Source: Candidatus Poribacteria bacterium (GTDB lineage Bacteria; Poribacteria; WGA-4E; WGA-3G). Taken from it: a stretch of DNA of 47,780 bases. The DNA lies in the NCBI GenBank assembly GCA_007571305.1, contig RKRR01000015.1, forward strand, positions 1-47,780, given 5' to 3'. The position numbers and the translations under genes were made by a program. A model generated the notes under the pieces. That model worked only from the letters and a program-made list of their open reading frames with translations, made no database searches and had not been told where the DNA came from. Within the stretch, counting starts at the first letter, position 1. Every line of letters begins with the position of its first letter. Shown one piece after another: positions 8,581 to 17,923 of the stretch.

Positions 8581-9186
8581 ATGCAGTATCGGTGTCCAAG
8601 TTACACGCTCTCAAAATCTCTTATCTGTGCGCTGGTTTTCTGCACACTTATAGCAGGATCAGAAGCAAATGCAGAGAATTTTCTATCGAGATGGGATCAG
8701 ACGCTTTTTGATCGTATCTATGATGCTCCGCCACACCAAGAGCCGATGTGGACACTCATGGAGGGGATAACAGAATTTGGGCATTATCGGGCAGTTATGG
8801 GACTTTCTGTTCTCCTCATGGCCTACGGGGATGAGGCACATCAGGAAACTGGAAGGCTGTTGTCTTCTGCATTCCTCGGTACTGGGTTGGTAACGTTTGG
8901 TATGAAGAAGTTGATTGGTCGGAAACGCCCTCTTGATGAGAGTCTGGGGAATCCAGCTTTTCCGTCTGGACATACATCCCTGGCGTTCAGCTCAGCAACG
9001 ATCTTGGGGTATCGGTATCCGACATGGCGAATTCCGCTCTACATTGGGGCGGGGCTCGTCGGTTTTTCGCGTATCTATCTCGGACGGCATTATACGTCAG
9101 ATGTGATGGCGGGTGCAGCAATTGGCACAGCAATCGGAGTGCTGGTCTGGCATCAGCGCGTCACGTTGCTGAAATGGGAATTTTAG
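8581..9186 (+). CDS. PAP2-family membrane phosphatase
   Basis: 201 residues. All three motifs of the PAP2/acid phosphatase superfamily are visible: KKLIGRKRP (K-x6-RP), PSGHTS and SRIYLGRHYTSD (SR-x5-H-x3-D), with the catalytic histidines present. A signal-like N-terminus ends near AGSEANA, and several hydrophobic segments follow. Such enzymes dephosphorylate lipid phosphates, such as undecaprenyl diphosphate, phosphatidate or lipid A, at the membrane; which one cannot be told. ATG 8581 has only a weak AGG upstream. Monocistronic by its position. Confidence 0.88.
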   Translation: MQYRCPSYTLSKSLICALVFCTLIAGSEANAENFLSRWDQTLFDRIYDAPPHQEPMWTLMEGITEFGHYRAVMGLSVLLMAYGDEAHQETGRLLSSAFLGTGLVTFGMKKLIGRKRPLDESLGNPAFPSGHTSLAFSSATILGYRYPTWRIPLYIGAGLVGFSRIYLGRHYTSDVMAGAAIGTAIGVLVWHQRVTLLKWEF

Positions 9187-9310
9187 AAGAGCCGTCAGCA
9201 ATAGGTCGTATCCTCGATCTGAAACCCGTAATGTAGTAGAGGGCGGCTAGACATTAGGAAAATTCAAGTTTCAGAGACCGCAAGTCATCTGCCAGGTAAA
9301 ATTAAAGAGT

Positions 9311-9339
9311 TTGACAATAAAATGCCCGCGCCGTAAAAT
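9311..9339 (+). promoter_or_regulatory. Predicted sigma70 promoter of the lipoprotein gene
   Basis: Perfect TTGACA (9311-9316), 17-base spacer, TAAAAT (9334-9339). Start of transcription near 9346, followed by GGAGG at 9351-9355 and the ATG at 9365. Confidence 0.65.
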
Positions 9340-9364
9340 ATAATAACATAGGAGGCTGAGACTG

Positions 9365-10138
9365 ATGAGTCGTACGAAAACTCGCATCCACTTCCGGTAT
9401 CAGGTGATAGACAAAATCGGTGTATTTCTTTTAATAGGAGTGTTATCAGCAGGTTGTGCTGTCCCACCGCAACCCTCAGTCGATATTTATATGGAACCTA
9501 TCGCGGGACGTTTTAACGCACAGATTGATCCAGAGTCAGGGGCAGCAACTGTCGAAAAACAGGGAGTTGCCGTTACTATTAAACCGTTTGATGAGGTAGA
9601 ACTGTTTGCACTTACCGAAGATCCGAGAGTAAATCCTTATCTTTTGGTTGAGAAGAATGGTGCTGTTGAACCTATCTATACGGTGTTCGATATTACAGTC
9701 CATAACCGGGATAACCGACGCGTTTTGGTTGACGATACAGCCATCCTGATTGATGGAAACGGTGTGCAATGCGCCAATCTATCTATCGATTATTTCGACT
9801 CACTCTATGACAACGTAGATCTTTCCCAGAATAACACAGGGGCGGGAGGTTACCCTTACATTCCTACGGCTTACGGCTACTATCCCTACTACGGGCACTA
9901 TCAGTCTTACATAGATGCCGAGGCACTGGAATTGGGCCGTATCGTGATGGAGGACCATATCTTTGAAGGTGCCAAGTTGTTCTCCGGTGCGAAACGCGGC
10001 GGTTTCTTAATTTTTGACAGGCTTGAGAGTGATGCCACAGATATTCGAATCATCGTCCCTCAAGTCCGGATAATTCATCCAAACGGCAAAGAGGATAAAT
10101 TGGAATTTAAAATTGACTTCAGGCAGGTCTTGCCATAG
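9365..10138 (+). CDS. Hypothetical lipoprotein
   Basis: 257 residues. A basic N-terminus and hydrophobic core end in the lipobox LSAGC (Cys at residue 31), so it should be lipidated and anchored in a membrane. The mature part is mostly beta-type sequence with a Tyr/Gly/Pro-rich stretch in the middle (GGYPYIPTAYGYYPYYGHY, about 159-177). It ends in a conserved-looking RIIVPQVRIIHPNGKE segment. No family recognised. GGAGG lies nine bases before the ATG and a good promoter lies upstream. Followed by a solute-binding lipoprotein gene about 110 bases later. Confidence 0.75.
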   Translation: MSRTKTRIHFRYQVIDKIGVFLLIGVLSAGCAVPPQPSVDIYMEPIAGRFNAQIDPESGAATVEKQGVAVTIKPFDEVELFALTEDPRVNPYLLVEKNGAVEPIYTVFDITVHNRDNRRVLVDDTAILIDGNGVQCANLSIDYFDSLYDNVDLSQNNTGAGGYPYIPTAYGYYPYYGHYQSYIDAEALELGRIVMEDHIFEGAKLFSGAKRGGFLIFDRLESDATDIRIIVPQVRIIHPNGKEDKLEFKIDFRQVLP

Positions 10139-10247
10139 AATAACGATAACCTCAATGGCTTAATTTGCATTGATAATACGTAAGATTTACAACAGATTGT
10201 CCCGCAAGCCTCTATCCGCTTGCGTAGTAAAGGGAGCACAGAATAAA

Positions 10248-11435
10248 ATGAGAAATTGTATCATAATATTGTTGATAGTAGGGCTTGTATCTGTTTGGGG
10301 GTGTCAGCCTGCAAGCAAGGACAAACAGGAACCGCAAAGAGAACTCAAAGTTGCTGTAGCCGCACCCTTTACAGGAAACGCAGCAGCGTTTGGGGAAATG
10401 ATCAAACGCGGTGCCGAGCTCCGAGAAAAAGAGATTAACGAGGCTGGTGGCATCAACGGTATGAAGTTGACACTGATTTTTGAGGATGATGCCGGCAAAG
10501 ATGCAGAAGCGAGCCTTGTGGCGGAACGCATCGCTAATAATTTGCAAATCCTTGCAGTCGTTGGGCACTTTAACAGTTCCTGTTCGTTGGCAGGCAAACC
10601 AATTTACAAACGGGCGGGTATTGTCGAATTGTCACCGGGTTCCACGAACGTGACCGTTTGCCAAGGAAGCGACTGGACATTCCGCAACTTGTATCGGGAC
10701 GATTTCCAAGGACAATTCATTGCCCGATATATTGACGAGATCCTGACAGACCTTCAATCTGTCGCTGTCTTTTTTGATAACGATGATTATGGCCGAGGTT
10801 TAAGAAACGCATTCGTCGAAGAATCCCAAAAAATAGGGCTTAATCTTGTTGCTGATGAAGCGTATGAGCGCGATAGCACCAATTTTAAGGCGCAACTTAC
10901 CAGTATCAAAGCCAAAAACCCTGATGCTATCTTTATCTCCGGACTCTATGGGCAAGCGGGCTTGATTGTCAAACAAGGACGTGAGGCAGGAATCGCTGCA
11001 CAATTTTTCGGTGCGGATGGTGTAGATTCCCCAGATTTTCTTACTATCGCCGGTCCCGCCGCGGAGGGAACTTATTTAACAACCCCTTTTACATTCGGAG
11101 CAGCAGGGGAAGATGCTCAACAGATGGCATCTAATTTTGAAGCACTTCACGGTGTGGCACCCGACACATGGGCAGCATTGACGTATGATGCCGTTGGAAT
11201 GATTGCGGAGGCTCTTGAAAAAACCTATAATTCAGAAGCATCCGTTGCGGATAATCGGAAAGCTATCCGTGACCACTTGGCATCCTTGGATACACCCGAA
11301 GAAGGCTACATGGGAGTTACAGGACTTACCTACTTTGATATAAATGGTGATACGGTGAATAAACCGGCTTACGTGAAAATTGTGAAAAATGGGCAATTTG
11401 TTGCAGCTGATCAACAACTACTTGACTTGAATTGA
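10248..11435 (+). CDS. ABC transporter substrate-binding lipoprotein, branched-chain amino acid type
   Basis: 395 residues. The N-terminus MRNCIIILLIVGLVSVWGC is a lipoprotein signal with Cys at 19. The mature protein is a type I periplasmic binding protein (LivJ/LivK, Peripla_BP_6 type): KVAVAAPFTGNAAAFGEMIKRG, EINEAGGINGMKLTLIFEDD and VVGHFNSSCSLAG are hallmark stretches, the last being the ligand-binding Ser region. The frame is open upstream to 10170, but ATG 10248 has AAGGGAG upstream and gives the correct signal peptide. Followed by LivH- and LivM-like permeases. Ligand probably an amino acid or amide, not certain. Confidence 0.9.
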   Translation: MRNCIIILLIVGLVSVWGCQPASKDKQEPQRELKVAVAAPFTGNAAAFGEMIKRGAELREKEINEAGGINGMKLTLIFEDDAGKDAEASLVAERIANNLQILAVVGHFNSSCSLAGKPIYKRAGIVELSPGSTNVTVCQGSDWTFRNLYRDDFQGQFIARYIDEILTDLQSVAVFFDNDDYGRGLRNAFVEESQKIGLNLVADEAYERDSTNFKAQLTSIKAKNPDAIFISGLYGQAGLIVKQGREAGIAAQFFGADGVDSPDFLTIAGPAAEGTYLTTPFTFGAAGEDAQQMASNFEALHGVAPDTWAALTYDAVGMIAEALEKTYNSEASVADNRKAIRDHLASLDTPEEGYMGVTGLTYFDINGDTVNKPAYVKIVKNGQFVAADQQLLDLN

Positions 11436-11532
11436 ATTGAATTGATTTTACAATGGGTTTCCTCTTACAGCATTGTAAGGTGATCGGGCATTGGGATCCT
11501 CTTTACAACACCAACCTCTGAAGAAGGGAATT

Positions 11533-12429
11533 ATGGCGCAATTCTTAGAGCAAATTATTAACGGATTGGTGCTAGGTGGCATCTATGCACTCATCGCCGT
11601 CGGCTATACGATGGTTTACGGCATTATCCAACTCATTAACTTCGCACATGGCGAAATTTTCATGTTCGGTGCCTACATCGCACTCATGCTTATAACAGTT
11701 TTCGGTATACCGTTTTGGATTGCGTTGCCACTGAGTATGGTTCTATGCGCAATATTAGGCATGCTGATTGACTTGATAGCCTATCGTCCCCTTCGGAACG
11801 CCCCGCGCTTATCGGCGTTGATTACAGCAATAGGTGTGTCCCTCGCGCTGCAAAACCTCGCGCGAATGATTTGGTCAGCTCGCGATCGTCAATTTCCTCC
11901 CGAAATTCTCCCAACGGTTTTCCAAGGTCAAAATGCCTTTTTACTTCCTGGTGGTGCCACGCTACCGTATCGGGACGTGTTTGTCATCCTATTGGCACTT
12001 GTTTTAATGATTGCCCTGAATAGATTGATTCACCTGACCAAAATAGGGAAAGCGATGCGGGCTTGTGCCCAAAACCCGGTTGCTGCAAATTTGATGGGAA
12101 TTAAAACAAACCAGGTGATTGCTATAACGTTTGCTATCGGTTCTGCTTTAGGAGCGATAGCAGGTATAATGGTAGGTGTGAGCGAAAGTGTTACGCCGAC
12201 GATGGGGTACTATAAAGGGGTTGCAGCGTTTGCGGCTGCTGTCCTCGGCGGGATAGGTAATGTAACGGGGGCGATGCTCGGCGGCATCATAATAGGCGTA
12301 GCCGAAGTTTTTGGAGCCGGATATATTTCATCAGGGTACCGGTTAGCGATTGCTTATATTATCATGATCGCAGTAATTATTATTCGTCCATCAGGATTGT
12401 TTGGAAGGTCAACGGGACACCGGGCTTAA
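11533..12429 (+). CDS. livH: Branched-chain amino acid-type ABC permease (LivH-like)
   Basis: 298 residues with about eight membrane segments. GLVLGGIYALIAVGYTMVYG followed by INFAHGEIFMFGAY is the LivH signature; the EAA-like cytoplasmic loop is near RACAQNPVAANLMGI. It forms the membrane channel with LivM. The frame is open to a TTG at 11491, but ATG 11533 after AAGAAGGGA gives the usual N-terminus MAQFLEQIINGLVLGG. livM follows after one base. The LivG and LivF ATPases expected next are absent; the following gene is on the other strand. Confidence 0.92.
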   Translation: MAQFLEQIINGLVLGGIYALIAVGYTMVYGIIQLINFAHGEIFMFGAYIALMLITVFGIPFWIALPLSMVLCAILGMLIDLIAYRPLRNAPRLSALITAIGVSLALQNLARMIWSARDRQFPPEILPTVFQGQNAFLLPGGATLPYRDVFVILLALVLMIALNRLIHLTKIGKAMRACAQNPVAANLMGIKTNQVIAITFAIGSALGAIAGIMVGVSESVTPTMGYYKGVAAFAAAVLGGIGNVTGAMLGGIIIGVAEVFGAGYISSGYRLAIAYIIMIAVIIIRPSGLFGRSTGHRA

Positions 12430-12430
12430 T

Positions 12431-13429
12431 ATGAAAAACAAATTAACACCGAAAAATATCATCCTTGGTTTATTCGTCTGTTTTCTACCGTTATTAATGT
12501 ACGGTATAGATGCGATATCCCTTTTCCTCTCGCGGTCCGATATTTACCTGGACCTGCCAAGTGGCGATTACATGTTGCGGATTATTGTTCGAGCCTATCT
12601 CTACATGCTCCTTGCAATTGGACTGAACATTGTGTGCGGGTTCACAGGACAACTGGATCTGGGATATGTCGGCTTTTACCTTATCGGTGGTTATACAGCG
12701 GGACTATTGATGGCACGGCTTGGAGTGACTTACTGGATCGCGTTACCCCTTGCTGTAGTCAATGGTGCTTTGTGGGGATTGTTGCGTGGCGCACCCACTT
12801 TACGGCTCACGGGTGATTATTTCGCAATCGTCACCTTCGGATTTGCCGAGTTACTCTTTCGTATTGTGAAAAACGAAGAGTGGTTAATTGGTGGTCCGAA
12901 CGGATTGGTTCGTGACATTCCACCTCCTGCCATTTTTGGGATGATATTTAATCAGAATTGGCACAATTACTACCATGTTCTTATCCTCTTAATTTTGGTT
13001 GTTTTTGTCACCTATCGACTGCAGCATTCTCGTGTCGGTAGAGCATGGGTTGCAATTCGAGAAGACGAACAGGCGGCAGAGAGTATGGGAATTAATGTAA
13101 GTCGTTACAAAGCATTGGCGTTTACGGTGAGTGCAGCAATCGGCGCGTTAGGCGGCGGTTTCATTGCACAATTTCAGGTTAACATTAGTGCACCATTCTT
13201 CGAATTTTGGGAGTCGATTTTCATTCTCTGTATGGTAGTACTTGGAGGGATGGGAAGCATAAGAGGCTCGATGATAGGAGCAGCGATTCTTGGATCGTTG
13301 GGTGAAGTTCTGAGACCCGGCTTTATTATCCCATACCAATTTGGTAATGCACGTTATCTTATTTTTGGAATTATTCTTATCCTCTTAATGCGTTTCCGTC
13401 CGGGTGGATTGACGCTCAGAAAGGCATAA
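12431..13429 (+). CDS. livM: Branched-chain amino acid-type ABC permease (LivM-like)
   Basis: 332 residues with about nine membrane segments. LLAIGLNIVCGFTGQLDLG and FYLIGGYTAGLL are LivM family motifs, and the loop AIREDEQAAESMGINVSRYK is the ATPase-contact region. ATG 12431 lies one base after the livH stop (TAATATG), so translation is coupled; no clear Shine-Dalgarno site otherwise. An open frame extends to a TTG at 12401 inside livH but would add an unlikely hydrophilic leader. Pairs with LivH to form the transmembrane part of the importer. No ATPase gene follows. Confidence 0.92.
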   Translation: MKNKLTPKNIILGLFVCFLPLLMYGIDAISLFLSRSDIYLDLPSGDYMLRIIVRAYLYMLLAIGLNIVCGFTGQLDLGYVGFYLIGGYTAGLLMARLGVTYWIALPLAVVNGALWGLLRGAPTLRLTGDYFAIVTFGFAELLFRIVKNEEWLIGGPNGLVRDIPPPAIFGMIFNQNWHNYYHVLILLILVVFVTYRLQHSRVGRAWVAIREDEQAAESMGINVSRYKALAFTVSAAIGALGGGFIAQFQVNISAPFFEFWESIFILCMVVLGGMGSIRGSMIGAAILGSLGEVLRPGFIIPYQFGNARYLIFGIILILLMRFRPGGLTLRKA

Positions 13430-13474
13430 TATCGGAGATCTAAGGAGCTGCACAACTTGGCATACGGGCAACTT

Positions 13475-14497
13475 TTAGGAATGCAGTTTGCGAGCCCATA
13501 CCGTAAAGTGAAGTAGTTCACAGATAAGCAGAATTAACACCCCACCCACAAATAATTGAAACCGTTCCTGATACTCGCCATCCGAACGGATTCTGAATTT
13601 CTGTTTTTCGAGACGTGCTAAGTCCGCCTTTAACCGAGCAATTCCCCCATCCACATGATAATAACTGCCGTTCCCCGCTTCGGCAATTGCTTGTAGGCGA
13701 GTTTCATCTAACACCGTTAGCACGAGTTGTCCGTTGGCATCGCGCTTGTATGGAGCGGTCTCCGTAGCAGTATCCCGCGGAAGCGGAATAGGTACTGGTT
13801 TGAGGGCGTTGCCAATACCGACACAATAAATATGTACACCCTGTTGAGTCGCGCTCCTTGCCGCCTCAATCGCCTCTTTACCATGGTCTTCCCCGTCTGA
13901 AAAAAGAATCAGAACCTTCTGCCCTTCGAAGTCAGTATCTATTGCTGTTGCATCGTTCTGGTTTGAACTCAGTCGAGGGGTCGCTGTCTCAATGGCATCG
14001 CCGATGCGGGTTCCGCTGTGGGTAAGAGTCTCGGCGGTTATCGCCTCCAAGAATTTTCTGAGGGTAGCAGTGTCGCTTGTCAAGGGACATACCACGAAAC
14101 TCGCCTCAGCGAAATAGAGTAATCCGACTCGGTCACCTTCCAGTTCCTCTAATAGTGAAAATATAACCTCTTTCGCAAGGGTCAGGCGTCGAACGGATTC
14201 TTCATCTTTGGCAAGCATACTGGTCGAAATATCTAATGCGATCAGGACATCTAACTGTTCCGCAACGGGTTCAGGCTTGGCACCCCACTGTGGACGGGCG
14301 ATTGCAAACGTTAGGAAGAAATAACTCAGTAGCAACAATCCTGCTTGAATTTTGTGTCGCTGCAAGTGTGATGGTTCCACATTGCTGTGGAACCGCAATA
14401 GGGCTTTCCGTTTCTGTTGTAATCCAAAGAGAAGTAACAGTACCAAGGGTGGCACTGCCCACAGAAAATGGAGAAATTCAGGATGGGCAAAACGCAC
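13475..14497 (-). CDS. VWA-domain membrane protein (BatA-like)
   Basis: 340 residues: N-terminal FAHPEFLHFLWAVPPLVLLLL and a second membrane segment (about 53-70), a von Willebrand factor A domain (about 82-300) and a C-terminal membrane segment (about 312-330), the layout of BatA/BatB of the aerotolerance group. The MIDAS metal site is complete: DISTS, the threonine in CPLTSDT and DGEDH. Such proteins may act with MoxR ATPases in envelope assembly; no MoxR or other Bat gene is nearby. Start is GTG at 14497 (14495-14497), giving MRFAHPEF as in the family. A small ATG-AAT-TAA mini-ORF with AGGAG lies just upstream. Confidence 0.85.
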   Translation of the reverse strand: MRFAHPEFLHFLWAVPPLVLLLLFGLQQKRKALLRFHSNVEPSHLQRHKIQAGLLLLSYFFLTFAIARPQWGAKPEPVAEQLDVLIALDISTSMLAKDEESVRRLTLAKEVIFSLLEELEGDRVGLLYFAEASFVVCPLTSDTATLRKFLEAITAETLTHSGTRIGDAIETATPRLSSNQNDATAIDTDFEGQKVLILFSDGEDHGKEAIEAARSATQQGVHIYCVGIGNALKPVPIPLPRDTATETAPYKRDANGQLVLTVLDETRLQAIAEAGNGSYYHVDGGIARLKADLARLEKQKFRIRSDGEYQERFQLFVGGVLILLICELLHFTVWARKLHS

Positions 14498-14499
14498 TT

Positions 14500-14508
14500 T
14501 TAATTCAT
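14500..14508 (-). promoter_or_regulatory. Two-codon mini-ORF (ATG AAT TAA) in the leader of the VWA gene
   Basis: The leader CAGCCCAGGAGCAATGAATTAAAAGTG (read in pieces: AGGAG, then ATG AAT TAA, then the GTG start) closely matches the leader of the Wzc-like gene, which has AGGAGCGATGAATTAG before its ATG. In both, the best Shine-Dalgarno site points at the mini-ORF rather than at the gene. Confidence 0.35.
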
Positions 14509-14645
14509 TGCTCCTGGGCTGCTGCGTCCGTTGTCCTGGCAGGTTTTTTACTTATTGGGTTCCTGCTCTGCGTTTCATTTCATTACGCGAAGGTTTGGGT
14601 GTTTCTTCAAATTTGAGAGAAGCAGGTGAAGTTCGCAACATACGT

Positions 14646-14948
14646 TAACCCAAGTTGCCAGTTCTTTAGCATAGGAAACCATTAGTTCCTTGTGCATATA
14701 TGTAGCATAGGCTGTCAGCCTGTGCATCAATGTGCACAACCCAATAGGTTATACTACAGAGATTGCGAAAAGTATAACATTCGCAGCACAACCTAACAGG
14801 TTATGCTACAAAGATTATGACGGATTTTACGCAGCATAGGCAACCGTTGGTTTCCTGTGCATAACAAAAATATCCAAATACCGAAGACTTTTACTGAAAA
14901 GTAGCATCTGTTGATTTCCTAAAAACTTGTCTGTAGCAACTTGGGTTA
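14646..14948. mobile_element. MITE-like element, family C, copy 1
   Basis: 303 bp with terminal inverted repeats TAACCCAAGTTGCCAG (left) and GTAGCAACTTGGGTTA (right). TACGTTA flanks both ends (14641-14647 and 14947-14953), overlapping the ends like a target duplication. Inside are several copies of the GTAGCATA../..TATGCTACA core, including ACAACCTAACAGGTTATGCTACA near 14790. It occupies most of the 14498-14979 gap; the remainder shows no gene. Confidence 0.7.
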
Positions 14949-14979
14949 CGTTATTTACCCGCAAGGTGTAATTAAAAAA

Positions 14980-15972
14980 TTATGAAGAGAGAATAGAGTT
15001 ACGGATGCGTTCAAAAATCTCAATCGCATAGTCAAGATGCGTTTTGGAAGCAACGTTAAAAGAGATACCGAAATTCTTGACTGTTACATTGGGCAAATTG
15101 GCTCTGCACTCAACAATGTGAAGCGGTGTGAAGTCGCCATGAACATCAACCCGGAAGTGGGTTGCTCTTCTTGAGGGATACGTGTCGAGCCACCAATGTC
15201 CTCCAAAAGTCATCCTGAGTTTCGCGATGCGAGGTCGAAGTGTTGCACCGCACGACTCAACGTATTCCACAAATTCCTGGGCAATTTGCGAGAGTGCTTC
15301 GTTTTCTTGTAGCATCTCAACAAACAATTCAAGGGTCATAAATCGCTGTGCAGTATGCCCATAACTTCGTTCTTCCTCTTTGACGATCGTTCCACCCAGT
15401 ACGGTCTCGGTTGCGACTAAGATTTCATCAGGGGCATGGTAGGAAAAATAAGAGATATAGGTAAGATCAAGTCCCAAAGCCCGCAGGTACTCTGCAACTT
15501 CTAAAACGCGCGTGTCCACCCCCTCGGAAACAAGCACCAATCGCTGTTTTTGGTTGAATGCCGATTTCCGAATATCACCGGGTTCATATCCAAAGAATTC
15601 GCTATGTAATGCGGTGAGGGACGAGAATTCTTTGCCCTGTTGTTGGCACCAGCGATACGCGAGCGTCTCCAACTCTATGAAAGAGAGCTGAGAAACCCCA
15701 GCGGCATACTCTAAAATCTGTGTGATTGCTGTCCGAGAGGGCTTTCCGCGCTTGAGTTCAATAATCACGCAATTGCCTTGTCGGTCGAGTGCGAGCAGGT
15801 CAATCTTCTGTTTTGATTTAGTCAGGGGCGGTTGCCGACTGATAACGCAAAGCGGCTCACCGAGAACCAGCGTTGCATCCTTTTCGAGCAAATCCTCGAA
15901 TTCGCGTTCCTCGCCGAAACGCAAAGGTTCAAGTTTCCCAAATTTCCGATCTTCCCAACGATAAACTTCCAT
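14980..15972 (-). CDS. PD-(D/E)XK nuclease-like protein (NucS/DUF91-like)
   Basis: 330 residues. Residues 56-80 contain the nuclease core: KIDLLALDRQGNCVIIELKR, i.e. Asp followed by ELK, as in NucS/DUF91-type endonuclease domains. An upstream acidic segment (FEDLLEKDATLVLGEPL) also fits that fold. The C-terminal half (about 225-328) is a separate, unrecognised alpha/beta domain. The residues look catalytically competent, but DNA substrate and role (repair, restriction or other) cannot be deduced. ATG 15972 is preceded by GTAAAAAA without a Shine-Dalgarno site. No methyltransferase or restriction partner is adjacent. Confidence 0.7.
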   Translation of the reverse strand: MEVYRWEDRKFGKLEPLRFGEEREFEDLLEKDATLVLGEPLCVISRQPPLTKSKQKIDLLALDRQGNCVIIELKRGKPSRTAITQILEYAAGVSQLSFIELETLAYRWCQQQGKEFSSLTALHSEFFGYEPGDIRKSAFNQKQRLVLVSEGVDTRVLEVAEYLRALGLDLTYISYFSYHAPDEILVATETVLGGTIVKEEERSYGHTAQRFMTLELFVEMLQENEALSQIAQEFVEYVESCGATLRPRIAKLRMTFGGHWWLDTYPSRRATHFRVDVHGDFTPLHIVECRANLPNVTVKNFGISFNVASKTHLDYAIEIFERIRNSILSS

Positions 15973-16111
15973 TTTTTTACAAGGGAATTGTCAGTTGTCA
16001 GTTTTTAGTTGTGGGTCTGGGGACTCTCTGTAACACATTGCCTATGTTTGGAGTACTCCGAGTCTGAGGAAATTATTACAAACCACTTTTAACCGAATAC
16101 CGACAACTGTT

Positions 16112-17779
16112 CTATAGATTAAAATTCAACCAATGGATACGTTCCCGATATGCCTCAACCTCTGCGGAGATTTTGGTATGGCTCCAATTGTTTTTTTCGC
16201 CTAAAAATTGTGCGATCTTAGGTGCTATATCGACACCTTGGCCCGGAGTCCAACCGATCCGTGTGCGCCGCCAGAGGAGGTCTTCAAGTGTGATTGCCAT
16301 TTCGCCCCAATAAGCATAGAGAAGTTCAGCTTTCGTGAACGGAAGGGATGGCGTTACTGGCTCCGCAAGTGTCCCATCCTCGGTAATGAATTTTTGGATC
16401 GTGCTATATCCTTCTCCATATCGCCTAACGAGACGTTCTGCATCAGTACCCGATGCTTCCCCAACTGCATCCGGCAATGGATAGACAGCGGTTTTGCAGG
16501 CGCGTCGGACGTTTAGAAATGTGGCAAGATGGTTCACAGTCTCTTCCGCCATCTGCCGGTGTGTGGTGAGTTTTCCACCATAGAGATACATTATCCCGCT
16601 TGGACTCTCTGTAATTAAGTGCTCCCTCGAAACAAAATCAGTTTTTGAGAATCCGTGTATATGCCGTTTCGCTGCGATGAGCGGGCGAGTCCCGGCGTAA
16701 GCCGCAATAATAGTATCTTTATTCAATGTCCTTTCCGGAAAAATTCGCTGTGTTTCCGAGAGCAGATACGTCACTTCATTTGTCGATGGACGGACTGACA
16801 CCAAGTCCTCCTCCGGTGTTGTTTCAGTAGTGCCAACAATGGAGGTGTTGTGGGCACCGGGCAGGATAAAAATAACTCGCGGATTACGTCTCCGCTGTTT
16901 TTCCACCTGTGTAAAAGATATGAGACCGTAAGTACCTGCGTCGTCCTCTTTTTCACAGCGCGGTAAGAGAAGATGGATGCCTTTCGCGTTTTCTGCCAGC
17001 AACCGCGGTATACCGTCGTAACTCGGATCTTTACGCCATATATGATCGCTCCAGGGTCCCGTTGCGGATACAATTTTTCGTGCCGAGATCTCAAAACATT
17101 GTCGAGAAATAACATCCTCAGCGGCTACCTTATATATTCGGTTCTCGGCATTAACAGTCTCCTGTTGATCGAGAAAATTAAGAAAACGGACATAATTTGC
17201 GACAATAGCCCCGTGCCGATGGGCATCCTTGATCGTCGCAAGCGTCAGTCGGGCATCGTCAACCGTGCTATCCCATAACAAAACACACCCTTTTAAGGTG
17301 TTTGTAGCAATAGGTCCAACAAGATGCTGTATCTTTCGGACATCGCGAATCGTTATTGACTTCTCCTTTTCATCTGTTTTAGAGAGACGATTGTAGTAAT
17401 GAGCAGCGAGTTGCATGCCTGTTAAGGGATACGGGTCGCCTTTGTAACAAAGCAGTGCTAACGGAATCGGCTTGACAAGATTCGGCGCGATCCGACAGAG
17501 GATTTCGCGCTCCCTACGTGAATTTTTCACGAGTTCAATGTCGCGCTTAAGCAGATAGCGAAATCCACCATGGACGAGTTGAGACGTGGCACTACTCGTT
17601 CCATTTGCAAAATCGCCTTGCTCAATCAAGCCTGCTTTTATGCCACCATTGAGTGCAAGATCTCGGATTAAACCCGCGCCGACAATACCACCACCAATAA
17701 CTAATACATCTAACAGTTCAGTCTTGAAAATTTCTATATTCTGGGCACGGGTTCGCTCTGAAAATTCCGTTTTTTTGAT
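16112..17779 (-). CDS. glpD: Glycerol-3-phosphate dehydrogenase (FAD-dependent), probable ATC start
   Basis: 555 residues from the proposed start. Reading upstream of the obvious frame gives the FAD-binding VLVIGGGIVGAGLIRDLAL (about 22-40); then TSSATSQLVHGGFRYL, ISATGPWSDH-type and GGKLTTHRQMAEE motifs of GlpD, and a C-terminal cap domain. The enzyme oxidises glycerol-3-phosphate to DHAP at the membrane and passes electrons to quinone. Start: the in-frame stop TAA near 17821 leaves no ATG, GTG or TTG before the FAD motif. A perfect AGGAGG (17792-17787) sits seven bases before an ATC codon (17779-17777) giving (M)KKTEFSERTRAQNIEIF. Starting at the TTG near 17629 would remove the FAD site. 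Either ATC is used, or the ATG was lost by mutation or sequencing error. Degenerate or non-canonical start aside, the gene looks intact. Confidence 0.88.
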   Translation of the reverse strand: MKKTEFSERTRAQNIEIFKTELLDVLVIGGGIVGAGLIRDLALNGGIKAGLIEQGDFANGTSSATSQLVHGGFRYLLKRDIELVKNSRREREILCRIAPNLVKPIPLALLCYKGDPYPLTGMQLAAHYYNRLSKTDEKEKSITIRDVRKIQHLVGPIATNTLKGCVLLWDSTVDDARLTLATIKDAHRHGAIVANYVRFLNFLDQQETVNAENRIYKVAAEDVISRQCFEISARKIVSATGPWSDHIWRKDPSYDGIPRLLAENAKGIHLLLPRCEKEDDAGTYGLISFTQVEKQRRRNPRVIFILPGAHNTSIVGTTETTPEEDLVSVRPSTNEVTYLLSETQRIFPERTLNKDTIIAAYAGTRPLIAAKRHIHGFSKTDFVSREHLITESPSGIMYLYGGKLTTHRQMAEETVNHLATFLNVRRACKTAVYPLPDAVGEASGTDAERLVRRYGEGYSTIQKFITEDGTLAEPVTPSLPFTKAELLYAYWGEMAITLEDLLWRRTRIGWTPGQGVDIAPKIAQFLGEKNNWSHTKISAEVEAYRERIHWLNFNL

Positions 17780-17923
17780 TAGGGTGCCTCCTACCGTCGT
17801 TCTTCTTCGTTATACGATGGTATCTGATTAATTTCGACACAACTGGGTCCTATATGATCGAAACGTGTTTTTTCTCGATGCCGAGAGTCAGTTCGTAAGA
17901 GGGGCAGATTCATGGAATCCTAT

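Noticed and set aside
16112..17629. glpD as a truncated pseudogene starting at TTG 17629
   Set aside because: The FAD-binding GGGIVGAG motif is encoded in the same frame upstream, and a perfect Shine-Dalgarno site lies before it, so the gene is probably intact.
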